62,781 bases of DNA. Source: Micavibrio sp. Lineage in GTDB: Bacteria; Pseudomonadota; Alphaproteobacteria; Micavibrionales; Micavibrionaceae. The stretch's first letter is position 1. Every line of letters starts with the position of its first letter. The translations under genes and the position numbers were made by a program. The notes beneath the pieces were generated by a model. It did not search any database and had not been told where the DNA came from. It saw nothing but the letters and a program-made list of their open reading frames with translations. The stretch is taken from the NCBI GenBank assembly GCA_026989265.1, contig JALSJP010000015.1:1-62781 (forward strand), read 5' to 3'. Below, in pieces: positions 8,833 through 16,910 of this stretch.

Positions 8833-10071
8833 ATGCGTAAATCTTCAATATTAACTGCCATATTAATTATGAGCGCATCTTTGCTGCTATCTGCTTGCGT
8901 TTCATCTGGCAGCTATAATAATGAGCCATGGAAACCACACCAAACTACCAGCGCGGCGCAAACGCCTGCAAATATTTCAATTACCAGCGTAGAGATGCAA
9001 GCACTTGATGCACCATATAAGCAAGGCTCACCTCCTGTAAAGGTTGCTATTTTATTACCCCTAAGCGGCAAACACCAAAAACTAGGGCAAGCAATGCTAA
9101 GTGCCGCACAAATGGCTTTGTTTGATATTGCGCATGATAATTTTATACTTACGCCAAAAGACACACAAGGCACAGCAAACGGCGCGCGCGAAGCTGCAAA
9201 ATCAGCCGTTAAAGACGGGGCGCAGCTTGTCCTTGGCCCTGTATTTTCTGCATCTGTTAAATCCGCTCGCCAAGTAACTCAAAACGCAAATATCAATATG
9301 ATTGCTTTTTCAACTGATTGGAGATTGGCAAACAACAAAACTTTCCTAATAAGCTTTCTGCCATTTGACCAAGTGCAGCGCGTTATAAATTACGCAGCAA
9401 GATCAGGATACAGAAATATAGGGGTATTAAGCCCGCGCAGCAGCTATGGCGAGGCAGTAATATCCGCATATAAAACGGCGGCAAACGACATAGGCTTGCC
9501 ACCATCTCAAATAGAGCAATTCTCACCAAATGGCACTGATTTAGGAAATGTTATAAGCAAATTTTCTAATACTGGCGCAAAGCCTAATGCGTTTCTTATG
9601 CCTGTTGGCGGAACAGTTGCGCGTCAGGTAAGCAGCTTCCTTGATCACTATGACATGCCCTCTAGAAACGTAAAACGGCTTGGAACAGGGCTTATGGATG
9701 ATAAAACACTCGCCAGCGATAAAACATTGGATGGCTCATGGCTTGCCGCGCCATCTCCTCAAGCTCGCCAGAATTTTGAGCGCAACTATAACAGCATTTA
9801 CTACACAAACCCGCCGCGCATAGCATCGCTTGCATATGACGCAACTGCTCTTGCCGCTATACTTGCGCGCATAGGGTTAGAGCAAAATAACCGCCCCGCT
9901 TTTGATTATGCATCCATCACAAATCCAAATGGCTTTAACGGAGTTGATGGAATATTCCGCTTCCGCCCCGATGGAATAGTAGAGCGCGGACTAGCTGTTC
10001 TAGAATATAGGAAAGGCTCTATCGTTGTAATTGACCCCGCCCCAAAGACATTTCAAAGGGATGCTTTTTAA
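8833..10071 (+). CDS. LpoA/LppC-like penicillin-binding-protein activator lipoprotein
   Basis: The 412-residue protein has a lipoprotein signal with lipobox LSAC (Cys at 22), a short linker, and a periplasmic-binding-protein type I fold (about 65-400) beginning VAILLPLSGKHQKLGQAML. This matches the C-terminal domain of LpoA. The N-terminal TPR domain of the gammaproteobacterial protein is missing, as in alphaproteobacterial homologues. By family it would stimulate a class A PBP from the outer membrane, which I infer from fold and from its place next to rsmI. Confidence 0.85.
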   Translation: MRKSSILTAILIMSASLLLSACVSSGSYNNEPWKPHQTTSAAQTPANISITSVEMQALDAPYKQGSPPVKVAILLPLSGKHQKLGQAMLSAAQMALFDIAHDNFILTPKDTQGTANGAREAAKSAVKDGAQLVLGPVFSASVKSARQVTQNANINMIAFSTDWRLANNKTFLISFLPFDQVQRVINYAARSGYRNIGVLSPRSSYGEAVISAYKTAANDIGLPPSQIEQFSPNGTDLGNVISKFSNTGAKPNAFLMPVGGTVARQVSSFLDHYDMPSRNVKRLGTGLMDDKTLASDKTLDGSWLAAPSPQARQNFERNYNSIYYTNPPRIASLAYDATALAAILARIGLEQNNRPAFDYASITNPNGFNGVDGIFRFRPDGIVERGLAVLEYRKGSIVVIDPAPKTFQRDAF

Positions 10072-10108
10072 TGTTGCTTTTAACTTTGTAATGCCATAAA
10101 AATAAATC

Positions 10109-10492
10109 ATGCCTATGCGACAATATAGAAAATTAATAGCCTTATTCGCCCTTTTAGCGATGGGACTCGCATTCCTTGCTCAAATATCACCATTATGGGC
10201 GAAAGACGCAAATGGCACTCCAATACTCATTTGCACAGCCTTTGGCTATGAAACCATTACAATTGATGAAAACGGCAACGAACTCCCAACGCCGACATCT
10301 AAAGCTAAAAATCACTGCGCTATATGCCTTAACTCATCTAAGCATGCTTATATCCCAACAGCAACGCTAGCCAGCGACACTGCCCCGCAATCAAAAATAA
10401 TAAAATTACGCTGGAGCAGTGAAAATACATATTTCACTACCAACTCACAAAAATCATCGCACGCTATCCGCGCGCCCCCTAAAACCTCTTAA
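10109..10492 (+). CDS. Small secreted/membrane protein, DUF2946-like
   Basis: The 127-residue product has an N-terminal hydrophobic segment (about 9-28) that could be a signal or anchor. Next come an ICTAFGY motif, a short acidic spacer and the cluster HCAIC, in the arrangement seen in DUF2946-type proteins, which often accompany copper genes. The Cys and His residues could bind metal. It lies 46 bases upstream of a Met-rich outer-membrane barrel gene on the same strand, and a joint transcript is likely. A start two codons later is equally possible. Confidence 0.55.
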   Translation: MPMRQYRKLIALFALLAMGLAFLAQISPLWAKDANGTPILICTAFGYETITIDENGNELPTPTSKAKNHCAICLNSSKHAYIPTATLASDTAPQSKIIKLRWSSENTYFTTNSQKSSHAIRAPPKTS

Positions 10493-10538
10493 AACACAAA
10501 AATAATAATATAATTTTTTAATTTTAGAGGTTCAAATC

Positions 10539-11615
10539 ATGAATAACTTTTACAAAATCTGCCTTATGGGCGGAACAATTCTATCTTTCACATCTATAAG
10601 TGCCAACGCACAAACATGCCATAAAAACCATGATGCACCCAACAATGCGCCAATAAGCATCATGGGAGATCACACTCATGCAAAGGGCGAGTGGATGGTG
10701 TCATATCGCTTTAACCGTATGAATATGGAAGGCAATCGCCAAGGAACGCGCTCAATATCCCCCGAGACAATAGCAACCACCATATCAAACCCAAACGCCC
10801 CACCAGCAACAATGCGCGTTGTTCCAACGAAAATGAATATGGATATGCACATGTTTGGCTCGATGTACGGGCTAACCGATGAAATAACCATTATGGCTAT
10901 GGGAATGTATATGCAAAAAGAAATGGATCATCTCACATTTTCTGGAATGATGGGAACAACAAGGCTTGGGCACTTTACAACGCGTTCCAGTGGCTGGGGA
11001 GATATATCTATATCAGGAATTTACAACCTATATAAATCGCCAAAGCATAACTTAAATTTAAGCCTTGGGGTCAGCGCACCAACTGGATCTATCAAAAATG
11101 CAGATGAAGTTCTAGCCCCGACAAATGCTAGACCTACCCTGAGACTACCCTATTCAATGCAACTCGGATCAGGCACATGGGACGCGCTTGCGGGGATCAC
11201 ATATACTGGGCATAAAGATAAATTATCATGGGGGGCGCAATATAATGCTACCATCAGGCTTGAAAGTGAAAATTCCCAAGGGTATCAATGGGGAGATAAA
11301 CACATATTTATAGGCTGGGGCGGATATAAATTTTCCAATGAATTTTCCGCAAATGCTCTTATAAATGTAGAAACACAAGGTCGCATCAAAGGCTCTGATA
11401 CTTTAATAACAGCGCCTGTGCAAACCGCCGATCCTGACAATTATGGCGGAAAGGTTATAGAGCTTGGCGCAGGGTTTACCTACTCCCCCGATATACTGAC
11501 TATAAAAGGACTGGAATTTGGCACAGAAATTAGAGTTCCTATTTACCAAGACCTTAACGGAGTGCAGTTAGAGCAAGATATGAATATAACAGCAGGGCTA
11601 ATATACCGCTTCTAA
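10539..11615 (+). CDS. Met-rich outer-membrane beta-barrel protein (transporter-like)
   Basis: The 358-residue protein has a signal peptide ending SANAQ and a Cys/His-containing start to the mature chain (TCHKNHD). About 300 residues of amphipathic beta strands follow and end in aromatic RF, typical of outer-membrane barrels. Met and His are dense between about 60 and 150 (for example MAMGMYMQKEMDH and SGMMG). It resembles the outer-membrane transporter family found near copper-resistance genes, so a role in copper handling is my inference. AGAGG precedes the ATG, and a strong terminator follows. Confidence 0.65.
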   Translation: MNNFYKICLMGGTILSFTSISANAQTCHKNHDAPNNAPISIMGDHTHAKGEWMVSYRFNRMNMEGNRQGTRSISPETIATTISNPNAPPATMRVVPTKMNMDMHMFGSMYGLTDEITIMAMGMYMQKEMDHLTFSGMMGTTRLGHFTTRSSGWGDISISGIYNLYKSPKHNLNLSLGVSAPTGSIKNADEVLAPTNARPTLRLPYSMQLGSGTWDALAGITYTGHKDKLSWGAQYNATIRLESENSQGYQWGDKHIFIGWGGYKFSNEFSANALINVETQGRIKGSDTLITAPVQTADPDNYGGKVIELGAGFTYSPDILTIKGLEFGTEIRVPIYQDLNGVQLEQDMNITAGLIYRF

Positions 11616-11647
11616 TTACGATTCAATTCGTTTCACTTAATGACTTG

Positions 11648-11678
11648 CGCACTCCTTAACGAAGGGGTGCGTTTCTTT
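11648..11678 (+). terminator. Rho-independent terminator of the beta-barrel gene
   Basis: CGCACTCC (11648-11655) pairs with GGGGTGCG (11664-11671), with one G-U pair and an 8-base loop, followed by TTTCTTT. It lies 32 bases after the stop codon at 11615. Confidence 0.8.
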
Positions 11679-11790
11679 ATAAACACCATAATGTAGAAAT
11701 AAACGCACCGCAAACAACCCATTGAAATGAAATTGTTTATTAATTATAAAACACCCAGAATGAAAAATCATAAAAAATGCACACACACCC

Positions 11791-11819
11791 TTGTCAAGCA
11801 CATAAAAATAATGCATATA
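11791..11819 (+). promoter_or_regulatory. Candidate promoter of the tetR-mscS pair
   Basis: The -35 TTGTCA (11791-11796) and -10 CATATA (11814-11819) are 17 bases apart in the 295-base gap 11616-11910. That gap otherwise holds only the upstream terminator and the inverted repeat at 11864-11880. Confidence 0.4.
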
Positions 11820-11863
11820 TTGTACATCCAAATACGACACGATGAGTTTTTATTAACGCCACA

Positions 11864-11880
11864 TATCTATAAAACAGATA
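11864..11880. promoter_or_regulatory. Inverted repeat before tetR (possible operator)
   Basis: TATCT and AGATA are separated by 7 bases, and the symmetry continues imperfectly outward as CATATCT and ATATG. The repeat lies 30 bases upstream of the regulator, downstream of the candidate promoter, a usual place for TetR autorepression. This is inference only. Confidence 0.3.
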
Positions 11881-11910
11881 ATATGCGGCAAAAATAAAAG
11901 GGAGATAAAC

Positions 11911-12507
11911 ATGGAAAACACAACCGCCAAAAAAGGTAGACCGCGCAGTGAAAAATCTCGCAAGGCTATTTTAAACGCTACAAACAAGCTTTTATTACAA
12001 ACCTCAGTGCAAGAATTAAGCATCGAATCTATTGCCAAAAAGGCAAAAGTCGGGAAAACCACTATTTATCGCTGGTGGCCAAATAAAACGGCCGTTGTTA
12101 TGGATGCGCTAGCCAGCCAACCAGGTATGCAAACCCCACTGCCAACCGCAAGCAGCCATAAAGAAGCAATAATAATGCAGCTTGATAAGCTTATTCGCCT
12201 TGTTGACAGCAATAACGGTCAAACAATAGCTCAGCTCTTCAGTGAAGCGCAAGCAAGCGAAGCGTCCCTTGAAATATTCAAAGATAATCTTCTAGAGCCG
12301 CTTATGGACGCTATAAGATATTCAATCGGAGAAGGTCAGAAAAACGAAGAATTCCGCGCAGATATAGGAATATCACTAGCAGCAGATATGCTTTGCGGCC
12401 CTATATTCTTCCGCCTTATGGCTCACGCCAAGGATTTAAACGATGTTTTTCGTGAGAGCTATCCCGATGAAGCCATAAAGATTTTAGCAACATCTAACGC
12501 TAATTAA
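11911..12507 (+). CDS. TetR/AcrR-family transcriptional regulator
   Basis: The 198-residue protein begins with a basic tail (KKGRPRSEKSRKAIL) and a TetR-type helix-turn-helix (about 20-65, with SIESIAKKAKVGKTTIYRWWPNK). A helical ligand-binding domain follows and resembles the C-terminal domain common in AcrR-like regulators. GGGAG precedes the ATG. The mscS-type gene starts 12 bases downstream and is probably in the same operon. The ligand is unknown. Confidence 0.92.
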   Translation: MENTTAKKGRPRSEKSRKAILNATNKLLLQTSVQELSIESIAKKAKVGKTTIYRWWPNKTAVVMDALASQPGMQTPLPTASSHKEAIIMQLDKLIRLVDSNNGQTIAQLFSEAQASEASLEIFKDNLLEPLMDAIRYSIGEGQKNEEFRADIGISLAADMLCGPIFFRLMAHAKDLNDVFRESYPDEAIKILATSNAN

Positions 12508-12519
12508 TTAAGATTTAAT

Positions 12520-13815
12520 ATGATGGATGGACTTGAAAATTTCGACCCCGCAGCAATATTAGGCAGCGCAAAAGACTGGTTTGCAGGTATCTTTCTGCAA
12601 GCTGATACTCTTTATCAGGGCGGCATAATTATAGTATCATTCATAATTGGTCTTATAATATACCGCCTTATAAGACACAAAGCCCAAAGAGCGATTGATA
12701 AGTTAAAACTACCATCGCGCGCAAAAAGAATAGTCTGCAATTTAAGAAAGCTACTATTCCCGCTCATAACTTTATTCACAATATTCTTCATAACCAGCAT
12801 AGCAGGATCAGAAGTTATCGGGGTTAATGTAGCCCTAATAAACGGCATGATGAAGGTTATTTTGGCATGGATAATCATCCGCATAATCGCGCAATTCATT
12901 GATAATAGCGCGGTGCGAAACGTTTTTGCTACTACTATATGGATACTCGCCGCCCTTAGTATTTTTGGAGTATTAGAGCAAGCAAGCGTAACATTGGACG
13001 CCATCGGCTTTACAATTGGTGATTTCAGATTATCCGCACTTGCCGTGATAAAGAGCATCTTCTATTTGTTCATTTTATTATATTTTGCTACCTTTGCCTC
13101 ATCATTTGCGGAACGCCGCGTATTAAAAACAAAAGGGCTTACCCGCTCCTCTCAAGTGTTGATTTCAAAGGTGATACGAGTAACGCTAATAGTCTTTGCC
13201 CTGCTAATCGGTATAACAAGCTCTGGCATTGACTTATCACTATTCGCAGTATTTGGCGGGGCAATTGGTCTTGGTATTGGCTTTGGCTTGCAAAAAGGCA
13301 TATCCAACCTGTTTTCAGGCATCTTACTATTAATGGATAGGTCAATAAAACCAGGTGATGTGATAGAGCTTGAAAACGGCACTTTTGGCTGGGTTAATAA
13401 CATGGCGGCGCGCTATACCGAGATTGTAACGCGTGATAATAAATCATTCCTTATACCAAATGAGGAGTTCATAACCCAGCGCGTTGTCAATTGGAGTCAT
13501 GGAAACTCGCTTATCCGCCTAGAAGTATCATTCGGTGTGCATTATAATTCCAACCCTCATGATGTAAAAGCAATGGCAGAAGCCGCAGCCGCAACCGCTC
13601 ATGAGCGCATATGCTCTGATCCAACCCCAATATGTCACCTAACCGAATTCGGCGATAGCTCGCTTAATTTCAAGCTAAGATTTTGGATAAAAGATGCAGA
13701 AAAAGGCGTAACCAATATGCGCGGCGCGGTAATGCTTGCCCTATGGGACGTATTCAAAGAAAATAACATCGCCATACCATATCCGCACCGTGAAATTTTT
13801 ATGCATAGTGAATAA
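12520..13815 (+). CDS. MscS-family mechanosensitive channel
   Basis: The 431-residue membrane protein has about five hydrophobic segments before the family core. The pore helix and beta domain are recognisable: the Gly/Ala-rich GGAIGLGIGFGLQKGISNLFSGILLL, then DRSIKPGDVIELENGTFGWV, then the RDNKSFLIPNEEFITQRVVNWSHG strand region and a C-terminal alpha/beta domain. Such channels release solutes on hypo-osmotic shock. It is longer than MscS itself because of extra N-terminal helices. It is coupled to the TetR gene upstream. Confidence 0.92.
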   Translation: MMDGLENFDPAAILGSAKDWFAGIFLQADTLYQGGIIIVSFIIGLIIYRLIRHKAQRAIDKLKLPSRAKRIVCNLRKLLFPLITLFTIFFITSIAGSEVIGVNVALINGMMKVILAWIIIRIIAQFIDNSAVRNVFATTIWILAALSIFGVLEQASVTLDAIGFTIGDFRLSALAVIKSIFYLFILLYFATFASSFAERRVLKTKGLTRSSQVLISKVIRVTLIVFALLIGITSSGIDLSLFAVFGGAIGLGIGFGLQKGISNLFSGILLLMDRSIKPGDVIELENGTFGWVNNMAARYTEIVTRDNKSFLIPNEEFITQRVVNWSHGNSLIRLEVSFGVHYNSNPHDVKAMAEAAAATAHERICSDPTPICHLTEFGDSSLNFKLRFWIKDAEKGVTNMRGAVMLALWDVFKENNIAIPYPHREIFMHSE

Positions 13816-13920
13816 TGAAATTGAATTTATTTCAGCATCAATAAGTTATTGTAATACATAAATTCTGAAAGCGAGCTTAAGAATGACAAATGAAGTGAAA
13901 GCTAGCCTATACTAATTAGG

Positions 13921-14139
13921 TTAAGGCAATTCTATAGTACCATAATCAGGCTTTGTTGCGTCCCAAGCCTTAATCCATGGATCTTCATTTGGAAGTTCTC
14001 TATATGTATCTATATTAAGATCAGATAGCTTTGTTCTGGGTGTCACAGGATTACCATTAATATCTTTGAATTTAGGCTTTGTTGCGTCCCAAGCCTTAAG
14101 AAACTTCACTGCTTCTGGGTCAGTTTTATAATCAACCAT
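13921..14139 (-). CDS. Small protein with a duplicated KAWDATKP motif
   Basis: This 72-residue protein is unrecognised. It contains two copies of Lys-Ala-Trp-Asp-Ala-Thr-Lys-Pro, near the N-terminus and near the C-terminus. A middle section has NGNPVTPRTKLSDL, and it has no signal or membrane segment. The two copies are encoded by nearly identical 25-26 base stretches starting at about 13949 and 14074, which points to a recent or constrained duplication. The ATG at 14139 is chosen because AAGGA lies 8 bases upstream, while an ATG three codons earlier has no room for a ribosome site. Confidence 0.6.
   Translation of the reverse strand: MVDYKTDPEAVKFLKAWDATKPKFKDINGNPVTPRTKLSDLNIDTYRELPNEDPWIKAWDATKPDYGTIELP
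13949..14099. repeat. Direct repeat of about 25 bases encoding KAWDATKP
   Basis: The stretch starting aggctttgttgcgtcccaag and continuing ccttaa occurs at about 13949-13974 and again at 14074-14099, about 125 bases apart and in frame, inside the small gene on the minus strand. Confidence 0.85.
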
Positions 14140-14255
14140 CGAAACCATCCTTTTTAAAAATTAATATAGCAATAAATATACATGTTGCGTAATTATCATG
14201 CAAGAAAAATCATTTTCTGTGGCATAATTTATATTGAAACAATGCGAGACAAACC

Positions 14256-15950
14256 ATGCCAGAAGCCCTTTACCTAACGCACATACTTTCACTTTTAGCC
14301 ATAGCAGTAATAACCGTGCCTATTTTCCAAAGGTTAGGGCTAGGCTCTGTGCTTGGCTACCTAGTAGCGGGGGCAATTATTGGCCCATGGGGTTTTCGGC
14401 TTATAAACCAAGTCGAAGAAGTTCGCCATATCGCAGAATTTGGTGTTGTATTTCTTCTATTTATCATTGGCATAGAGCTAAACTTCAACCGATTAATGGC
14501 GATGAAACGCATGGTTCTTGGGCTTGGTCTATCGCAGCTTTTATTGACAGCGGCAATGTTAGGCGCACTAGCTTTATTACTAGGAATGCCTGTAAACACT
14601 GCTATTATAATAGGCTTTGGGTTAGCCCTCTCCTCCACAGCTTTTGGTCTTCAGACACTAACCGAGAAAAATGAAATGAGCAGCGTCACAGGGCGCACGT
14701 CTTTTTCTATACTTTTATTGCAGGATTTAGCCGTCGTCCCCCTCCTTACTTTGGTATCGTTTCTAGCTCATGATCCATCCGCCGTGGGCGCAAGCGAATT
14801 TTCCTTTGTTAAAGGTCTAATTACTATTGTCGCAGTGATTTTAGCAGGCAGGTTTATACTAACCCCAGCGCTCCGCTTAGTCGCCGCTAGCCAAAATGCA
14901 GAAGTATTTATCGCCGCCGCTATTTTAGTTGTACTAGGAACAGCGTGGCTAATGGAAACTGTAGGTCTATCCATGGCTCTTGGAGCGTTTTTAGCTGGCT
15001 TACTCTTAGCCGATTCGCATTACCGCCACCAAGTTATTGCAGATATCCAGCCCTTTAGAGGACTCCTCCTTGGGCTGTTTTTTATGTCCGTTGGCATGTC
15101 CGTAGATTTTGGGTTGCTCATGCAAAAACCGTTATTAATCGCGGGATTAGTAACAGGGCTACTAGCCATTAAAATCATCGTTATCTTATGCATATGCAAA
15201 ATCGCGCGCATAAATAGCGGAACATCCATCCGCGTTTCAATGCTGCTATCACAAAGCGGGGAGTTTGGATTTGTACTATTTGGGCTAGCCCTTACAACTG
15301 GCATAATATCAATAGGTTTATTTCAAATACTAATCCTTATTATCGCCATAAGCATGGTTACCGCACCATTTATGGCAATAATTGGTGAGCATATCGAGAT
15401 GATTTTAAGAAAGAACAAAAGGCAGAACACAGCCTCCCATATGGATATAACACCGCGCGATAATTCTAAGCCATTTATTATTATTGCAGGGTTTGGGCGC
15501 GTTGGACAGCGCGTTGCCAAAATCCTTGATGCCGGCGGCATATGCTATCTTGCGCTTGATAATGATCCTGATATCGTAACAAAAGGGCAATCTGACGGGC
15601 TATCAGTTATATATGGAGATGCGCGGCGTTATGATGTTCTAAATGCCATGAATGCGGCGCGCGCTAATGCTATTATCATTACAATAGATCAAGCCTCTAT
15701 AGCAGAACAATTGGCTCACATTATCCATGATCGATATCCAACTACACAAATCTATGCAAGGGGACATGATAAAGAACATTGCAAGAAACTATACGAAGCG
15801 GGCGCAACAATAACCATTTCAGAAACATTAGAGGCTAGCTTGCAACTCGGAGGAGCAGCCCTTACCGTTAGCAGCATTTCTGATGAAGATATAGAATCCC
15901 TTTTGAACGATTTCCGTGAAGTCTATTACGAAGATGTCCATAACAACTAA
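14256..15950 (+). CDS. KefB/KefC-type cation:proton antiporter (CPA2)
   Basis: The 564-residue protein has about twelve membrane segments (residues 1-385) with CPA2 signatures such as LGSVLGYLVAGAIIGPWG, GVVFLLFIIGIELN and SFSILLLQDLAVVPLL. A cytosolic TrkA-N/RCK nucleotide-binding domain follows (about 405-520, Rossmann motif AGFGRVGQRVAKIL). KefC proteins release potassium under electrophile stress and bind glutathione at the RCK domain. Related YbaL-type members have unknown triggers, and I cannot tell which applies. No KefF/KefG ancillary gene is adjacent. Confidence 0.9.
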   Translation: MPEALYLTHILSLLAIAVITVPIFQRLGLGSVLGYLVAGAIIGPWGFRLINQVEEVRHIAEFGVVFLLFIIGIELNFNRLMAMKRMVLGLGLSQLLLTAAMLGALALLLGMPVNTAIIIGFGLALSSTAFGLQTLTEKNEMSSVTGRTSFSILLLQDLAVVPLLTLVSFLAHDPSAVGASEFSFVKGLITIVAVILAGRFILTPALRLVAASQNAEVFIAAAILVVLGTAWLMETVGLSMALGAFLAGLLLADSHYRHQVIADIQPFRGLLLGLFFMSVGMSVDFGLLMQKPLLIAGLVTGLLAIKIIVILCICKIARINSGTSIRVSMLLSQSGEFGFVLFGLALTTGIISIGLFQILILIIAISMVTAPFMAIIGEHIEMILRKNKRQNTASHMDITPRDNSKPFIIIAGFGRVGQRVAKILDAGGICYLALDNDPDIVTKGQSDGLSVIYGDARRYDVLNAMNAARANAIIITIDQASIAEQLAHIIHDRYPTTQIYARGHDKEHCKKLYEAGATITISETLEASLQLGGAALTVSSISDEDIESLLNDFREVYYEDVHNN

Positions 15951-15971
15951 TATATAGTGATTTTAATTACT

Positions 15972-16092
15972 AAGTGCTGCGTAGCAGTGAATGCTGGAAT
16001 CTAGACTATTCATCACCACAAAGACACAAAGGACTCAAAAAAACCACGAAGAAAAGCTTGAATAACTTCGCGCTCTTAGTGTCTTCGTGGTT
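15972..16092. repeat. Dispersed palindromic repeat, copy 2, joined to a CCACGAAG hairpin
   Basis: The left part (about 15972-16037) carries the GTGCTG-CG-TAGCAG core and ATGCTGGAATCTA shared with the other copies, then CACCACAAAGACACAAAGGACTC. The right part has perfect 10-bp arms AACCACGAAG (16042-16051) and CTTCGTGGTT (16083-16092). A T-rich run follows, so it could terminate the kefC transcript. It fills the 211-base gap between kefC and the convergent peroxiredoxin gene. Confidence 0.6.
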
Positions 16093-16104
16093 ATTTGTTT
16101 TTTT
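16042..16104 (+). terminator. Possible terminator hairpin after the antiporter gene
   Basis: The 10-bp perfect inverted repeat described above is followed by ATTTGTTTTTTT. The loop of 31 bases is long for an intrinsic terminator, so this is tentative. Confidence 0.4.
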
Positions 16105-16161
16105 AATAACTCATACGTGAGCTGAAACTTAACAACGTCCATACGTTAATTAATGAAGTTA

Positions 16162-16743
16162 TTATGCTGCTATATTTTTAGCTTCGCTAGAAACATCAAT
16201 CGTCTCACCGCCAGCTTGGCGATTACAAGGGCATAAACCGTCCGCTTGAAGAGCGTCCAATATGCGCAATGTTTCATCGGGGTTTCTACCAACATCAAGA
16301 CCGTTCACCGAAACATGCTGGATAAAGCCTTCTGGGTTAACGATAAATGTCGCGCGAAGAGCAACGCCCGCATTAGCATCACGAATACCTAAACCATCGA
16401 CTAATGAACCATTAGTATCAGCAAATGACCACTGATTAAGGCTGTTAAGACCTGAATGTTCGCGTCTCCATGCAAGTTTACAAAACTCATTATCGGTTGA
16501 GCCACCAAGAACAACCGCATTGCGGTCTTCAAAGTCTTTGTTCAAATCTGCAAATGCTATAATTTCAGTCGGGCAAATAAACGTAAAATCTTTGGGGTAG
16601 AAGTAAATAACTTTCCACTTACCTTCAAAGCTTTTTTCTGTGATTGTTTCAAACGCGCTTTCACCGTTTTCTTCATGCACATTAAATCCAGGCTTTACAC
16701 CTGTAATTTCAAATTCAGGGATTTGATCTCCAATACCTAACAT
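16162..16743 (-). CDS. ahpC: Peroxiredoxin AhpC
   Basis: This thiol peroxidase reduces H2O2 and organic peroxides. The 193-residue protein has the peroxidatic Cys57 in FTFICPTE and a C-terminal Cys171-Pro-Cys173 pair. That CxC arrangement is the one known from mycobacterial AhpC, which is recycled by AhpD rather than AhpF. No ahpD or ahpF is visible in the window, so the reductant is unknown. It is divergent from an OxyR gene across a 167-base gap, the classic peroxide-response pairing. Confidence 0.95.
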   Translation of the reverse strand: MLGIGDQIPEFEITGVKPGFNVHEENGESAFETITEKSFEGKWKVIYFYPKDFTFICPTEIIAFADLNKDFEDRNAVVLGGSTDNEFCKLAWRREHSGLNSLNQWSFADTNGSLVDGLGIRDANAGVALRATFIVNPEGFIQHVSVNGLDVGRNPDETLRILDALQADGLCPCNRQAGGETIDVSSEAKNIAA

Positions 16744-16835
16744 TGTTTTTCTCCATCTATGGTTAGAATTAGTTTTTGTATGGTTTTAGTTTTGCACAGA
16801 TTCTAATGTAAAATCCAACAAGTAATATCACTATG

Positions 16836-16858
16836 TACTATTGAAGAAATCGATAGTA
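16836..16858. promoter_or_regulatory. Inverted repeat, candidate OxyR site
   Basis: TACTAT (16836-16841) and ATAGTA (16853-16858) form a perfect inverted repeat with an 11-base spacer in the ahpC/oxyR gap. It fits the T-N11-A idea for LysR-family sites, and CTAT/ATAG halves resemble OxyR half-sites, but the spacing differs from the canonical tandem motif. A second short palindrome, TGATATTATCA, is at 16874-16884. Confidence 0.45.
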
Positions 16859-16866
16859 ATTAGAGT

Positions 16867-16894
16867 TTGACAATGATATTATCAATACTACGTA
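16867..16894 (+). promoter_or_regulatory. Candidate oxyR promoter
   Basis: TTGACA (16867-16872) and TACGTA (16889-16894) are 16 bases apart, 17 bases before the oxyR ATG. The inverted repeat overlaps the upstream side, which would allow autoregulation. Confidence 0.4.
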
Positions 16895-16910
16895 TAGGGA
16901 ATAAAATATA

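Noticed and set aside
11637-11840. 67-codon minus-strand open frame between the barrel gene and tetR
   Set aside because: It covers the clear terminator at 11648-11678 and the tetR promoter region, has no ribosome site and reads as unlikely protein (many Phe, Tyr, His).
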